Shown: positions 10,501-18,030 of the stretch, one piece after another
How positions within the stretch are numbered: the stretch's first letter is position 1
Layout: every line of letters starts with the position of its first letter
Assembly: GCA_011763485.2 (NCBI GenBank)
Contig: JAANSK020283935.1
Span: forward strand, 1 to 20,397
Length of the DNA stretch: 20,397 nucleotides
Direction of reading: 5' to 3'
Source of the DNA: Isoetes engelmannii
Taxonomy: Eukaryota; Streptophyta; Lycopodiopsida; Isoetales; Isoetaceae
Position numbers and translations under genes: made by a program
Notes under the pieces: model-generated
What the model saw: the letters and a program-made list of their open reading frames with translations, nothing else
Told to the model about the DNA's origin: nothing
Databases searched by the model: none

Positions 10501-13500
10501 TATCACTTGCCGGGCCTGTCCAGGTAAACTGGCTTTGTATTTATGTTGACTAACGCATGCAACAAAAAGCATATTATTATAATAATATCAATCTAGTTCA
10601 CTAAACTGTGGCATAACCACCCCTTACATTCCTCATGTACTAGCGGGCACTGTCAGAAGGCTTGTGCAGGTCGGCAGCTGGAATGACAAGCGGAGATGCT
10701 ACAAACCAGTTAAGCTCTTTTACTTCATTCATAATTATATCTGGATCATGTCTAATCTCGCCAATAAACCCCAGGTATGTTAAAGATCTTCTTGGACCTA
10801 TTGCAGCAACTGTGGAAACCATATCAAAAAGTAATGATTTGCATTCCTTCTCTCAACGTCCTGATGTAATATTACAGGTGGTCAACTTTCTTTTGAGCCT
10901 TTCTCGTCTCAATGGGCTAGTTTTTCATAAATTCTTCTTTGCAGGTTACTTGCTTGATTGAACGGTTACGTGGAGCGGCGAGAGCGACCCTTCCACGTAG
11001 TCAAAAAGCTGTTTTTGAACTTGGTACTGCGGTTATGGAACCTTTGCTTTTGCTACTTCAAGTTTATAAGAACCAGGTACTATATGCTGAAATTTCTGGA
11101 TATTGAGTTGGACGATGGCAGATTGCAAAAGACCTTTACTTTTTATTTTTATAGTCTGCAGTGATCTATGTATTATTAAAGTATGTGGTGGATTGGGTCG
11201 ATGGCCAAATAGCGTTTTTGGAATCCAAAGAAATTGCGACGGTATTCAATTTTTGTGTCCGGCTGCTTGAAATATACTATGCACATAACATTGGCAAGGT
11301 AAGGGCTGGCTTATTATATTTTCCACCTCCAAAGGATGACGTTTACATATCCAACATGGATTTGTTAGATATCAGTTAGCATATCAACGAACCTGTTAAG
11401 TGAAAGCGAGAACGAGAAGTACAAAGATCTGCGAGCATTACTTCAGCTCCTCACAAACTTAAGTTCGAAAGATTTGGTATCTCTTGGAACCCTATTTTTG
11501 TTTTTGCAAAGTCTTTGTATCAAAAGTATTTGACTTGACTGCCTGCAGATTGATTTTGCCTCTGATAGCAATGCCGAAGTTGAAAATCCCGATATAGCCC
11601 AAGTAAGCTAGTTTTTTACTGGATAAGAAGTTTCTTATCTATGCTAGTTTAAGTGTCCTTGCTATTTATATTCATGCTTTGGTTATGGTTCTATTTAGAT
11701 TGTGTACCTGGGATTGCACATTGTCACACCACTCATGTCCGTCGAACTGCTCAAGTATCCAAAGCTTTGCCGCCAGGTTCAATCTCTTTTTCTATTCCTA
11801 TTCTTTGTTTAATTTAAAAAACGTCTGGTAGCATCCTCTTTGAAAGTGACTAGATTTGCTAATTTAATCCTTATGCTCCAAATAATCACGATAGTATTAA
11901 TATCTACAGAAACCCATAGGTTCTATGAGACCAAAAACATACAAAATTTTGGATTGCGGTAAATAATTTATCATACGAACATCTAATCAAAATTTAAAAA
12001 GAAATTCCAAGGAAAATGATCCATTCGCAACCCTAGCTGATATCAGCAATTGGCTTCTTTTGTTCCCTATCATGTGGACTCTTTTGTTTCCTGTCATGTT
12101 TCCTCTTCTGGAATGACTGCTTATGGTTTGTTTGCTGACCGTTCTACTTTCTTAAAGATCATTAATGTCACTCCCTCTATATCGTAAAATTTCCTTCTCT
12201 TTAGGGAACCATCTGTCATTCATTCTGCTGTGACTCTTCATTGACAAGCAAGGAGGAAATCTCCTCTTGTCTAAGGCCGCTTGAGCTGATACAGTCTCTA
12301 TCTTTGAAGAGGAAGGAAGAAAGAGAGATTCATTAGTATGTTTTTAAAGACATGGGGTCTGATCCATCCATCATTCATTCTGCTGTGACTCTTCATTGAC
12401 AAGGGGGGAGGAGGAAATCTCTATTTGCCTTAGGCCTCTTGGGCTGATACAGTTTCTAAGGAGGAAGGAAGAAATGAAGAGATTCAATATTTAATGTCTA
12501 TAAAGATGTAGTGTCTATCCGACCAAGTACACACAGTATTGAAAACTTGCCAAGAGTATATGAGCCTCCTAGACTTGTATCTTAGTCTAAACTTGCTATT
12601 CTAAGGACTGAATAAAAATTCTGTCCCAGGATATTCAACTTGGGGGGGTTCTACTCTAAAATAGATTCTTTTATGAGCAGTTGACCATTTTTGTTTTCTG
12701 TCAAGCTTTCTCTTCTGGAAGGACTGTTTATTTTTGTTTGCTGCTGGTTGCTTTATTTCTTGATTATGCTGATGTTACGCTTTTAGGACGGGGAAATTTC
12801 CTCTTCTGACCTATCATCCTGTGAGGACTAATCCTTGGCTAAAAAAGATGTTTTCAATGCTTGCCTTGGAACTTTTGGGCTCAACTTATCTCTTATTCTT
12901 ACCTCGATTTATGTGAATCTCCAGCTGGTTAGATAACACTCTAAATTGTCCCATTTAATATCTGAACTTGTTTGGAAGGCTTGTCTAACTAACCAGGTGT
13001 ACGGACAAATTATGGCACTTGATTATTAAGCAGGGACCCTAGCTAGTTGAATAGAACTTGTAGTAAAAACACATTAATTTAGTGCTTGTAGCACAACTAG
13101 TGAAGTGGCAGTGCCAATGGACTTGTATGATATACAAGAGAGATTATGGATTTCTGGTAGGGCAGCATGGCTGAGGTGGAGAGACTGGGATTGGGGATTA
13201 AGTTTGCAATCGGGTTGACTGGGTTTAATATTGAATCCAAGGCAATGATGTTCTCCATCATCAAGAGCTTTGGCATATCCTCCCCTATCCTCAAGAGCTT
13301 TGACCAGTGTAAGCACGTCTGATACAAACTAGTGCATATGCAATTGCAGGGACTTGGAGTTTATGCATTAAGTAGGCCTACTGGAATGATCGGGGGATTC
13401 TTCCGTCTTATTTTATCTGGGATCAAATTGGAGTATTTGTTTGGGATATTTGATAAGTGTCACCATGCATGCATGTAACTAAAGTGTATCTAATAAGGCA

Positions 13501-14614
13501 AATTAGTTTGTCTGTTCATACAAACTAGGCGTTAGACCTTTCCTTTTTATTTATAGAAACGTAACTAAAGTGTACTAATAGGCAAATTAATTAGTTAGTT
13601 CCATACTAATTAGACGTTAGACCTTTCCTCTTTATCTTATAGAAACATTTCTTCGTCTCTGGTTTTCCAAGGTATTTAAGATGTTGAACTTTAGCACGTT
13701 GGAGGGTTAAAAATGTTTTATAATGTATGTATGCCATCTTAATGGCAGTGATGAGGGCTTTCTGAATGGCATAAAGTTTTTCATATTTACACAAGATGGG
13801 TCCCTTCTGCTAACGTTATTCATGCATTGTTTTCAGTATTTCAATCTTCTTTCACATATGCTCGAAGTTTATCCAGAGAAGGTTGCAAAGTTATCACCAC
13901 AAGGATTTTCTCAAATTGTCAGCACTTTGGAGTTTGGACTGAAGCATCAGGTTTGCAACTGTGTTAAATTTCTCTCTGCTAAGATTGGTTGTCATATCTT
14001 CAAAGAATGGTTCACCTTGTTTATCATATGTTTTCAGGATGTGGAGGTGGTTAACACAACCTTGGTCGCATTAAATGCAATTGCGTTTTTCCACTTTCAA
14101 GCAATATGCAGAGGACAGGAAGGCTTAGGGGTGCATGTGCAAGGAGACAGTGTCACAAAAGAAGGGGTTCTTGCATATTTTCTAAAGGCATTGATGCATT
14201 TTCTACTCTTTGAAGACTACAGGTAATTTGCTAAATTGCCCTGTAAAGCCAATATACTTGACTCTTATTCTAAGATGATTCTTGCAGCAATGAACTGGTT
14301 GACCCTGCAGCTGATGCATTGCTTCCACTGATTCTCTGCAACAACTCCCTTTATCAGGTTAACTCTTTGGACATTATACCCTTGTTCTTTTATATGCAAT
14401 ATTAATTTGATTTTCCTTCTTGTAGGGATTAGCACAAGAAATCGTACAAGGACAGAAACATATTGATACCCAGACCCGTCTTATTGCTGCTTTTCATCAT
14501 TTGTTAAATGGTAATCAGATCACAGCCTCACTGGATCGTGTAAACCGACGGAAATTCCGGGAAAACATGTACCATTTTCTGGCAGAGGTTCGTGGATTTC
14601 TAAGAACTAAGTGA
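309..14614 (+). CDS. XPO4: Exportin-4, nuclear export receptor (32 coding exons)
   Basis: Importin-beta superfamily receptor that carries cargo out of the nucleus with Ran-GTP. The animal protein exports eIF5A and SMAD3; the Arabidopsis protein has been linked to export of TOPLESS corepressors. Exons: 309-410, 982-1069, 1255-1363, 1439-1537, 3115-3157, 4072-4143, 4217-4312, 4406-4654, 4733-4907, 4987-5098, 5216-5305, 5380-5524, 6178-6271, 6347-6409, 7396-7505, 7580-7687, 7849-7922, 8158-8215, 8333-8584, 10027-10098, 10449-10523, 10644-10708, 10775-10877, 10945-11076, 11155-11298, 11369-11476, 11549-11602, 11699-11776, 13837-13950, 14038-14222, 14288-14357, 14426-14614. They sum to 3,528 bases in one frame, 1,175 residues plus TGA, close to the usual 1,100-1,150. 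Every intron is GT-AG. The start at 309 gives an N-terminus of plant-XPO4 length and follows an in-frame stop at 279. No exon has an internal stop, so the gene looks functional. Least certain junctions: the acceptors at 4986 and 10643. Confidence 0.95.
411..981 (+). other. XPO4 intron 1
   Basis: 571-base GT-AG intron between a phase 0 donor after CAG (410) and an acceptor ending TTGAAG (981). Apart from the 24-base tandem repeat at 526-573 it holds nothing recognisable. The open frame running from exon 1 into this intron (to 536) is simple read-through and not coding. Confidence 0.75.
526..573 (+). repeat. 24-base tandem repeat, two copies
   Basis: ATTCAGTGTAGACTTGAG followed by GAAATA or AAAATA occurs at 526-549 and 550-573 with one mismatch. 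It is a small tandem duplication inside intron 1 of XPO4. Confidence 0.9.
1538..3114 (+). other. XPO4 intron 4 (enlarged)
   Basis: 1,577-base GT-AG intron with a strong GTGAGT donor and a TTTGCAG acceptor. Its middle (about 1700-2750) is less T-rich than a normal plant intron and contains coding-like stretches, probably inserted DNA of unknown origin. A short imperfect duplication of ATGAAATAGAGTT lies at about 2828-2870. Confidence 0.7.
1708..2275 (+). other. Coding-like fragments of unknown origin within intron 4
   Basis: A 71-codon open stretch at 1708-1923 contains NYADDPGYYQLDVNDF and KFQIPLEGKISS. A 73-codon one at 1984-2205 contains LPTPEYARESLDIKASQAA. Composition resembles protein-coding DNA, but I do not recognise a family. 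It may be a captured gene fragment or a decayed transposable element; no intact gene is implied. Confidence 0.25.
3115..5524 (+). CDS. XPO4: XPO4 exons 5-12, residues 132-460
   Basis: Exon 5 (3115-3157) is only 43 bases and completes the split Trp codon. Exon 6 ends in ALLESL and exon 7 carries SEFSPSTASAMGLPAEFHEH, the family's best conserved stretch. Exon 8 (4406-4654) has NFYLWARDAA and ALRLMSQILSWEF followed by a Ser-rich, poorly conserved loop. Exon 9 has DWMDSPLAVSARQLTVQLCS. The exon 9/10 junction was chosen because donor 4908 and acceptor 4986 keep the frame (FPS-DGG); the acceptor context is weak. Exon 11 carries ELLNGCHALVAIAS. Exon 12 ends in NEVLDILLDIWTVLLQ, the part copied by the downstream tandem duplication. 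Confidence 0.92.
3158..4071 (+). other. XPO4 intron 5 (enlarged)
   Basis: 914-base GT-AG intron (GTATGG donor, CCTCAG acceptor). It contains a Copia pol remnant around 3440-3705. The rest is T-rich and unremarkable. Sequence after the remnant may belong to the same old insertion, but no terminal repeats are visible. Confidence 0.7.
3440..3705 (+). mobile_element. Fossil fragment of a Ty1/Copia retrotransposon pol (RNase H end)
   Basis: Short remnant of the C-terminal part of Copia polyprotein. DNQSCI resembles the DNQSAI/DNQSCI motif of plant Copia RNase H. VFYAHSKTI resembles the VFHARSKHI segment that follows it, and CPTQNQLVDIL resembles the CPTEDQLADILTK block near the end of pol. Order and spacing fit the family. 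Only this part survives; no integrase, gag or LTRs are seen. It is old and broken in several places, same strand as XPO4, and would be removed with the intron. Confidence 0.65.
5477..5979 (+). repeat. Recent 250-base tandem duplication of the exon 12 end and 5' intron 12
   Basis: Copy 1 is 5477-5726 and copy 2 is 5727-5977. By eye they differ at about four places (one single-base indel and three substitutions), so the event is recent. Each copy starts with the last 48 bases of exon 12 (16 codons) and its GTAGGT donor, then about 200 bases of intron. Only copy 1 is attached to the exon 12 acceptor; copy 2 lies wholly within intron 12 without an acceptor of its own. Confidence 0.95.
5525..6177 (+). 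other. XPO4 intron 12
   Basis: 653-base GT-AG intron, more than a third of it made by the tandem duplication. After the repeat (5980-6177) it is plain T-rich sequence ending in GGATCAG before exon 13. Reading past the first donor meets a stop within nine codons, so the first donor must be used for a normal product. Confidence 0.85.
6178..8584 (+). CDS. XPO4: XPO4 exons 13-19, residues 461-713
   Basis: Seven exons encode middle HEAT-type helices. Exon 13 (6178-6271) has EAAAAVFRVYIEFELK. Exon 14 (6347-6409) is short and acidic (EGDDEEDQSPS) and probably forms a solvent loop. Exon 15 resumes with ARDERLAAVALIARA and VAERFNRLHQ. Exon 16 carries LEELYWLVLMSGHVLAD; exon 17 has NPMDHPAVILS; exon 18 has NIFSPRLME. 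Exon 19 (8333-8584) begins AIVWFFGRWADTYLMPL, includes a divergent loop around residues 650-680, and ends RWPGEIYLQ. All junctions keep frame, and both split codons (Gly/Ala around exon 14, Trp between exons 17 and 18) are resolved by GT-AG boundaries. Confidence 0.94.
6410..7395 (+). other. XPO4 intron 14 (enlarged)
   Basis: 986-base GT-AG intron with a GTAAGG donor and a TTGACAG acceptor. It contains a 119-codon antisense open frame (6426-6785) without recognisable domains, which I take as chance. The rest shows no repeat or gene that I can identify. Confidence 0.7.
8729..8938 (+). other. Unrecognised 69-codon open stretch in intron 19
   Basis: Opens with ATG and contains SKLEGIGDLVGKNH followed by a Lys/Arg-rich tract (KTTRQGRKRGPIAKANK) and PEALKSVTFGFFSLF. 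Composition looks protein-like but no family is recognised and there is no conserved XPO4 counterpart. It may be a captured exon fragment, an alternative exon, or chance. Confidence 0.15.
9120..9191 (+). repeat. 24-base tandem repeat, three copies
   Basis: GGCATATAATGGAGATCTGA plus four bases is repeated at 9120-9143, 9144-9167 and 9168-9191 with a few mismatches. A partial copy (TGGAGATCT) precedes it at 9111-9119. It creates an apparent antisense open frame rich in HYMP, which is an artefact of the repeat. Confidence 0.9.
10027..11776 (+). CDS. XPO4: XPO4 exons 20-28, residues 714-990
   Basis: Nine small exons separated mostly by 66-120 base introns. Exon 20 has CFQLLPALVRRRNIC, exon 21 AWQKLANAFASQDVALL, exon 22 AAGMTSGDATN, exon 23 YVKDLLGPIAATVE and SQRPDVILQ, exon 24 LIERLRGAARATLP, exon 25 YVLLKYVVDWVDGQIAFLE and YYAHNIGK, exon 26 EKYKDLRALLQLLTNLSSKD, and exon 28 YLGLHIVTPLM with ELLKYPKLC. 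The exon 26 start at 11369 was preferred over the AG seven bases further on because only it keeps the frame and gives an ISVSIS segment like that of the plant family. Confidence 0.95.
10099..10448 (+). other. XPO4 intron 20
   Basis: 350-base GT-AG intron (GTGAGA donor, ATTTAG acceptor). It contains GGTCTCATAGAC and GGTCTCTCATAGAC as neighbouring direct copies near 10296-10327, each partly self-complementary. Nothing else is recognised. Confidence 0.75.
10571..10588. repeat. Perfect 18-base AT palindrome in intron 21
   Basis: ATATTATTATAATAATAT equals its own reverse complement. In AT-rich intron DNA this can arise by chance, though it could form a small hairpin in the pre-mRNA between exons 21 and 22. 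Confidence 0.85.
12081..12790 (+). repeat. Outer pair of diverged direct repeats flanking the 145-base repeat
   Basis: A segment starting near 12081 (TTTGTTTCCTGTCATG, then TCTTCTGGAATGACTG and TTTGTTTGCTG) recurs from about 12689 (TTTGTTTTCTGTCAAG, then TCTTCTGGAAGGACTG and TTTGTTTGCTG). Each is roughly 100 bases. The pair brackets the 145-base duplication, suggesting successive duplications of one original block. Confidence 0.7.
12216..12515 (+). repeat. Diverged tandem duplication, about 145-base units
   Basis: Copy 1 begins at 12216 and copy 2 at 12371, both with TCATTCATTCTGCTGTGACT, then CTTCATTGACAAG, GAGGAAATCTC, GCTGATACAGT and GAGGAAGGAAGAAA in the same order. Indels and substitutions are frequent, so this is older than the exon 12 duplication. 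Confidence 0.85.
13475..13646 (+). repeat. 86-base tandem duplication in intron 28
   Basis: GTAACTAAAGTGTA through TATAGAAAC occurs at 13475-13560 and 13561-13646. Shared blocks include GGCAAATTA, GCGTTAGACC/GACGTTAGACC and CTTTCCT, with several differences between the copies. Confidence 0.85.
13837..14614 (+). CDS. XPO4: XPO4 exons 29-32, residues 991-1175 and stop
   Basis: C-terminal exons. Exon 29 has YFNLLSHMLEVYPEKVAKL, exon 30 VNTTLVALNAIAF and ALMHFLLFEDY, exon 31 DPAADALLPLILCNNSLYQ, and exon 32 LDRVNRRKFRENMYHFLAEV then RGFLRTK and TGA (14612-14614). The closing RGFL segment matches the end of the plant protein as I recall it, so the gene is complete at this end. Intron 29 (13951-14037) reads open throughout, so exons 29 and 30 look fused in a raw ORF scan; the ORF there begins inside intron 28, and its 5' part is not coding. 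Confidence 0.95.
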
Positions 14615-14800
14615 AGGGCTGAGTTGTCCCTTGTTTCTTTTAGCATCATTATTTTTCATTTGGCGTCGGTTATATAAGGAGCTCATTCCAGTTTTAAAAT
14701 GACTGGACACGCGCATTGTATTATTATGTGTATGGTATCTTCAGTTTTAAGCCCTTGGAAGAAAATAAAAAAGGAGGGCCCTAGCACTGCAAAGAATGAG
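14615..14800 (+). terminator. XPO4: XPO4 3' UTR and likely poly(A) signal
   Basis: After the stop codon a T-rich stretch with TGTA/TTAT motifs (14717-14734) leads to AATAAA at 14764-14769, a plausible plant near-upstream element about 150 bases past the stop. A second AATAAA lies at 15033-15038 and could serve as an alternative site. The actual cleavage position is not determined. Confidence 0.5.
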
Positions 14801-15540
14801 GAAAGCACCTATATTTTTCTCGTTTGTTGTCTATAAGATCTCGTTTTGGTGGATTTGGTACCACTAGTTTATTATTATCCTTAAACAGAAAAATTGTGAC
14901 ATCTTGAGAAAAGGAGACTACTGCTATTAGCAGTCGGGAGATGGGGATAAAGATGATTTTGTGAGAAGGAAAATCTTATACTTAATGGTTTTTTATTCTG
15001 GTCCTATTCTGCTTGGTAAGAGTTGCCTTAGAATAAAATGGCAATGCATGAAAATTTAAATTATATGTTCAAATTCAAAAATGTTGGGCTACCTAACAAT
15101 CAACCTAAATTCTTGTCACCATCTGTTTTTCATTATTCTTTTTAGGCGGGTTGCCTAAATTGAGGTGCAGCACTTCGCGCAATTCTAAGGTGTCCACATG
15201 TTCCAACACCTCAGCAAAACTCAATGTAGTTCGTTAGATATACCTATTTTTCAATCGACGGCTATGAAGTTTTAAAAAACTCCTAAAAATTCCCCTATTT
15301 TGTACCTCTTTAGTCTTTTGCTATGCAAGCCGCGAACATGTGGCAGTCTGCAAGCTCATCTCTATGGCACTAGGGAAAGATGTGTTTGTATATGCGATTG
15401 TATTTCTTCTGCCCTCTTCAAGCATTGCACTTCTGATTTTTGGTCTTTGTTTTGTTCCGCACTTGGCTTTTTTTGCCGCCATCTAAAGTTGATGTGAAAA
15501 GGCACGTGTCCAATTTAATGGGAAGGTCGTCATTTTGTGG
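14801..15540. other. Intergenic, nothing recognised
   Basis: AT-rich sequence without a convincing gene or transposon. A short open frame at 15300-15497 has no recognisable domain and is treated as chance. Confidence 0.6.
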
Positions 15541-15556
15541 TGCGCAAAGCGCCAGC

Positions 15557-15688
15557 AATATGTGGCATATTGATCTTCGTGGAACTCCATTGCCAGCAAT
15601 TTATGTGGCATCTGGGTTTAGTAATATGTGGCATATTGATCTTCGTGGAACTCCATTGCCAGCAATTTATGTGGCATCTGGGTTTAGT
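15557..15688 (+). repeat. 66-base tandem duplication
   Basis: AATATGTGGCATATTGATCT through GGGTTTAGT occurs at 15557-15622 and again, apparently identical, at 15623-15688. It overlaps the 43-base duplication that follows, so the two events are nested. Confidence 0.95.
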
Positions 15689-15749
15689 GAAGTTTTATGC
15701 GCCTACAATTTATGTGGCATCTGGGTTTAGTGAAGTTTTATGCGCCTAC
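15664..15749 (+). repeat. 43-base tandem duplication overlapping the 66-base one
   Basis: AATTTATGTGGCATCTGGGT through GCGCCTAC occurs at 15664-15706 and, apparently identical, at 15707-15749. The first 25 bases of this unit are the tail of the 66-base unit. Together with the 66-base repeat it produces spurious open frames with repeated YVASGF and MWHLGL peptides. Confidence 0.95.
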
Positions 15750-17459
15750 GTGTAAAATTTTATGTGGATTTATTTGTGTATAAATAGATATGGATTGCCT
15801 AGGTTTTTCAACTTACTGGTTTCTCAATCATTGGGCTCCTTGAAGTGTGTAAATTTGATCCTTCCAGAGGACATGCATGGCGCAGAATTATAAATCCGGT
15901 TTATGACGCTGTTGGATTATTAATGTGTAAAACTTTTCATTTCTGCTCCTCCGCTATGCTGTAGTTTTCCAAACTCTTTTATGGATTTCTAACCTTGTTT
16001 AATGGAGAAACACGATTTAGATTCGATTCTAAGGCTTAGCAAATTAAGAGGAATGATAAAAACAAAGCTTTTGAACCTTAAGATCTTTTGCAATCAGTTC
16101 ACCGAAGTCCAAAAAGATTAATTAAGCAGTCACGATGCTACTATACAGTCTTGGAAGAATAAACTAATTAGCGACAAAATCAACTCTTGTTTCGTTGTGC
16201 AATCTCGAGCAAGTTCGGCCTAATGAATTCCAACCTTCTCCTGAATTATGAGATTCTGCAAAACCGACCAAAACACCAACATAAAATGTGTAGTGTAGAT
16301 GTTTCCGGACCTGTTTTTTTTAACGACAACACTGCACCGATAACACGTCACTATTCAAATTATTATCTGAAAGCAATTTTCAACAAGATAACAAGTCTTT
16401 CTCTGACAAATGCTATGCAATTTTCAACAATATAACAAGTCTTTCTATAGTAAATGCTAAATAACAATTTTTTAACAAGAGGCTGGAAAATGCATAAATT
16501 GGCAAAGAGTAGGAGCAGAGCTCAGAATCCAAAAATAACGACGGAAGAAAAGCGACACACCATGGTCTACAAGATTCCTCGTGGTCTGCAAGATCACCGA
16601 ATTCTCTTTTGCTCCCAACTACACAAGATTTCCATCTCACCATGGACTTGGAATTAGCAACTTTAGTGTCATTAGAAGATGTAAATCAGGCTCCAAAATG
16701 GGGCATCCAAGGAGCTCGCTGTACTAAGAAGAGAATTTGCTAGAGAAATGGGGTTTAGGTAGTGTCTTCAAAGGATGCATAGATGCCAAGTAAGTTGATC
16801 CAAAAGGTAAATCAAGCAATTTAGATTTAGATATGCGAATAAGAAAGTGACTTTCGTGTGACACTTCAAAAAATTGGCTAGCATGCTTCAATGGTGCAAA
16901 AAAGTTGCATACTGTAAAAATGGGACTCGTGTCATTCCCATTTCTTTTGCACTCCGATTTTTTTGACCAAAAATGCGCCTTTATTGCGAGGTCTTTGATT
17001 ACGTGTGAAAGACAAGGTTAAGGGAAATTATTTGGTGTCAGTTTCTAGGTTAGCGATCAAGAAGGTAATAAGCACAACTAGAATAACTGAAAATGCTATC
17101 TTTCTGTAAACAAAGTGCTAATCTGCACTGAAGCTTCATTCGTAAATAATTTCATTATATTGTATTTTACAGTGGTCGAAAAAACCATTGTGGCCGGGTT
17201 GTCACAATGATTACACCCTTTTCACACACGGACCACCCAATAAGAACAAGGTGTGAAGCCCCCTTTGAGCTATTCCAAGCCACGGGAGCAACTTGAGCTT
17301 TGGACTATCCAATTGATTTCACCACCCTCGTCTCGTTTCATTTCGTCAATGAACGAGTATTTCAGAATGTGATCTACCCAGGATAAGTACTGGAGCACAC
17401 ATCATCAAGTTAGTCAAGTGATACCATGGACAGAACAAATAAAATAGAAACGGAACGAA
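15750..17459. other. Intergenic, only a small repeat recognised
   Basis: About 1.7 kb of AT-rich sequence. Apart from the 44-base duplication at 16373-16460 and short hairpins (CATTGTG paired with CACAATG at about 17186-17210), nothing is recognised. Short open frames on both strands at 16187-16657 show no domain. Confidence 0.6.
16373..16460 (+). repeat. 44-base tandem duplication
   Basis: GCAATTTTCAACAA, then ATAACAAGTCTTTCT and AAATGCTA, occurs at 16373-16416 and 16417-16460 with a handful of substitutions. Confidence 0.88.
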
Positions 17460-18030
17460 AAAGACAGCTCAAAATTGAAAATGTAGGTCTAAGGGCCTTT
17501 CTCGAAAGGCAGATCAGAGCGAGAAACGCAGATCTGGGGGCCTTTCTCGACTCGCAAGGCGAGAAAGGCAGCTCAGAGTGGAAAATGCATGTCTGTGGGC
17601 CTTTTTCCGCTCGCGAGTCGAGAAAGGCAGCTCAGAGTGAAAAACGCAGGTTTGAGGACCTTTCTTGACTCGCGAGTCAAGAAAGGGAGCTCAGAGTGGG
17701 AAAATGTAGGTGGTATGAGGGCCTTTCTCGACTCACGAGTCCAGAAAGACATTTTTTAGTGAAAAAAACGCATATCTGAGGACCTTTCTTGACTCGAAAA
17801 AGGCAGTTCAGAGTAAAAAAAATAGGCGACTCGAGAAAGGCAACTCAGGTTGAGAAAGAGTCGAGAAGGCCCATCAGATCTACGTTTCTCACCCTACAGC
17901 TCAGAGTAAAAAAACGCAGGTCTAAGGGCCTTTCTCGACTCCGAGTCCAGAAAGGCAGTTCAGAGTAAAAAAAAACCAGGCCTAGAGGCCTTCCAGTCTC
18001 GTGAGTCGAGAAAGGCAATAAAGAGTGAAA
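17460..18030 (+). repeat. Palindromic minisatellite, about 59-base units, some nine degenerate copies
   Basis: The unit is roughly AGAAAGGCAGCTCAGAGTG, then AAAAACGCAGGTCTGAGGGC, then CTTTCTCGACTCGCGAGTCG. The junction of neighbouring units forms a palindrome, CCTTTCTCGACTCG paired with CGAGTCGAGAAAGG. Palindromes start at 17496, 17541, 17600, 17659, 17722, 17783, 17929 and about 17988, most spaced 59-63 bases. Copies vary by substitutions and indels, and one segment is inverted. The 80-codon open frame at 17426-17668 is a by-product of this repeat and not a gene. Confidence 0.93.
17858..17892 (-). repeat. Inverted unit inside the minisatellite
   Basis: GAGTCGAGAAGGCCC, then CAGATCTACGTTTCTC, is the reverse complement of the GAGAAACGCAGATCTG and GGGCCTTTCTCGACTC parts of an ordinary unit such as 17521-17552. 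Units on both sides are in the forward direction. Confidence 0.85.

Larger units (their letters stand above)
11777..13836 (+). other. XPO4 intron 28 (largest, 2,060 bases)
   Basis: GT-AG intron (GTTCAA donor, TTTTCAG acceptor) separating YPKLCRQ from YFNLLSH. It is packed with diverged duplications at 12081-12790, 12216-12515 and 13475-13646. No gene is recognised in it; antisense open frames at 13074-13327 have no known domain. Confidence 0.8.

Noticed and set aside
11376-11476. Alternative exon 26 start at the AG ending 11375
   Set aside because: It shifts the frame and meets a stop within eight codons, whereas the AG ending 11368 keeps the frame and restores the conserved ISVSIS segment.
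15440-15755. Open frames with repeated YVASGF and MWHLGL peptides
   Set aside because: Produced by the nested 66- and 43-base duplications, not by a repeat protein.
17426-17668. 80-codon open frame with repeated Arg/Glu/Lys peptides
   Set aside because: It is the translation of the palindromic minisatellite, whose unit length is not a multiple of three and which has no conserved frame.
17460-18030. Possible CRISPR array
   Set aside because: The repeats are contiguous and degenerate with no unique spacers, and the window is from a plant nuclear genome.
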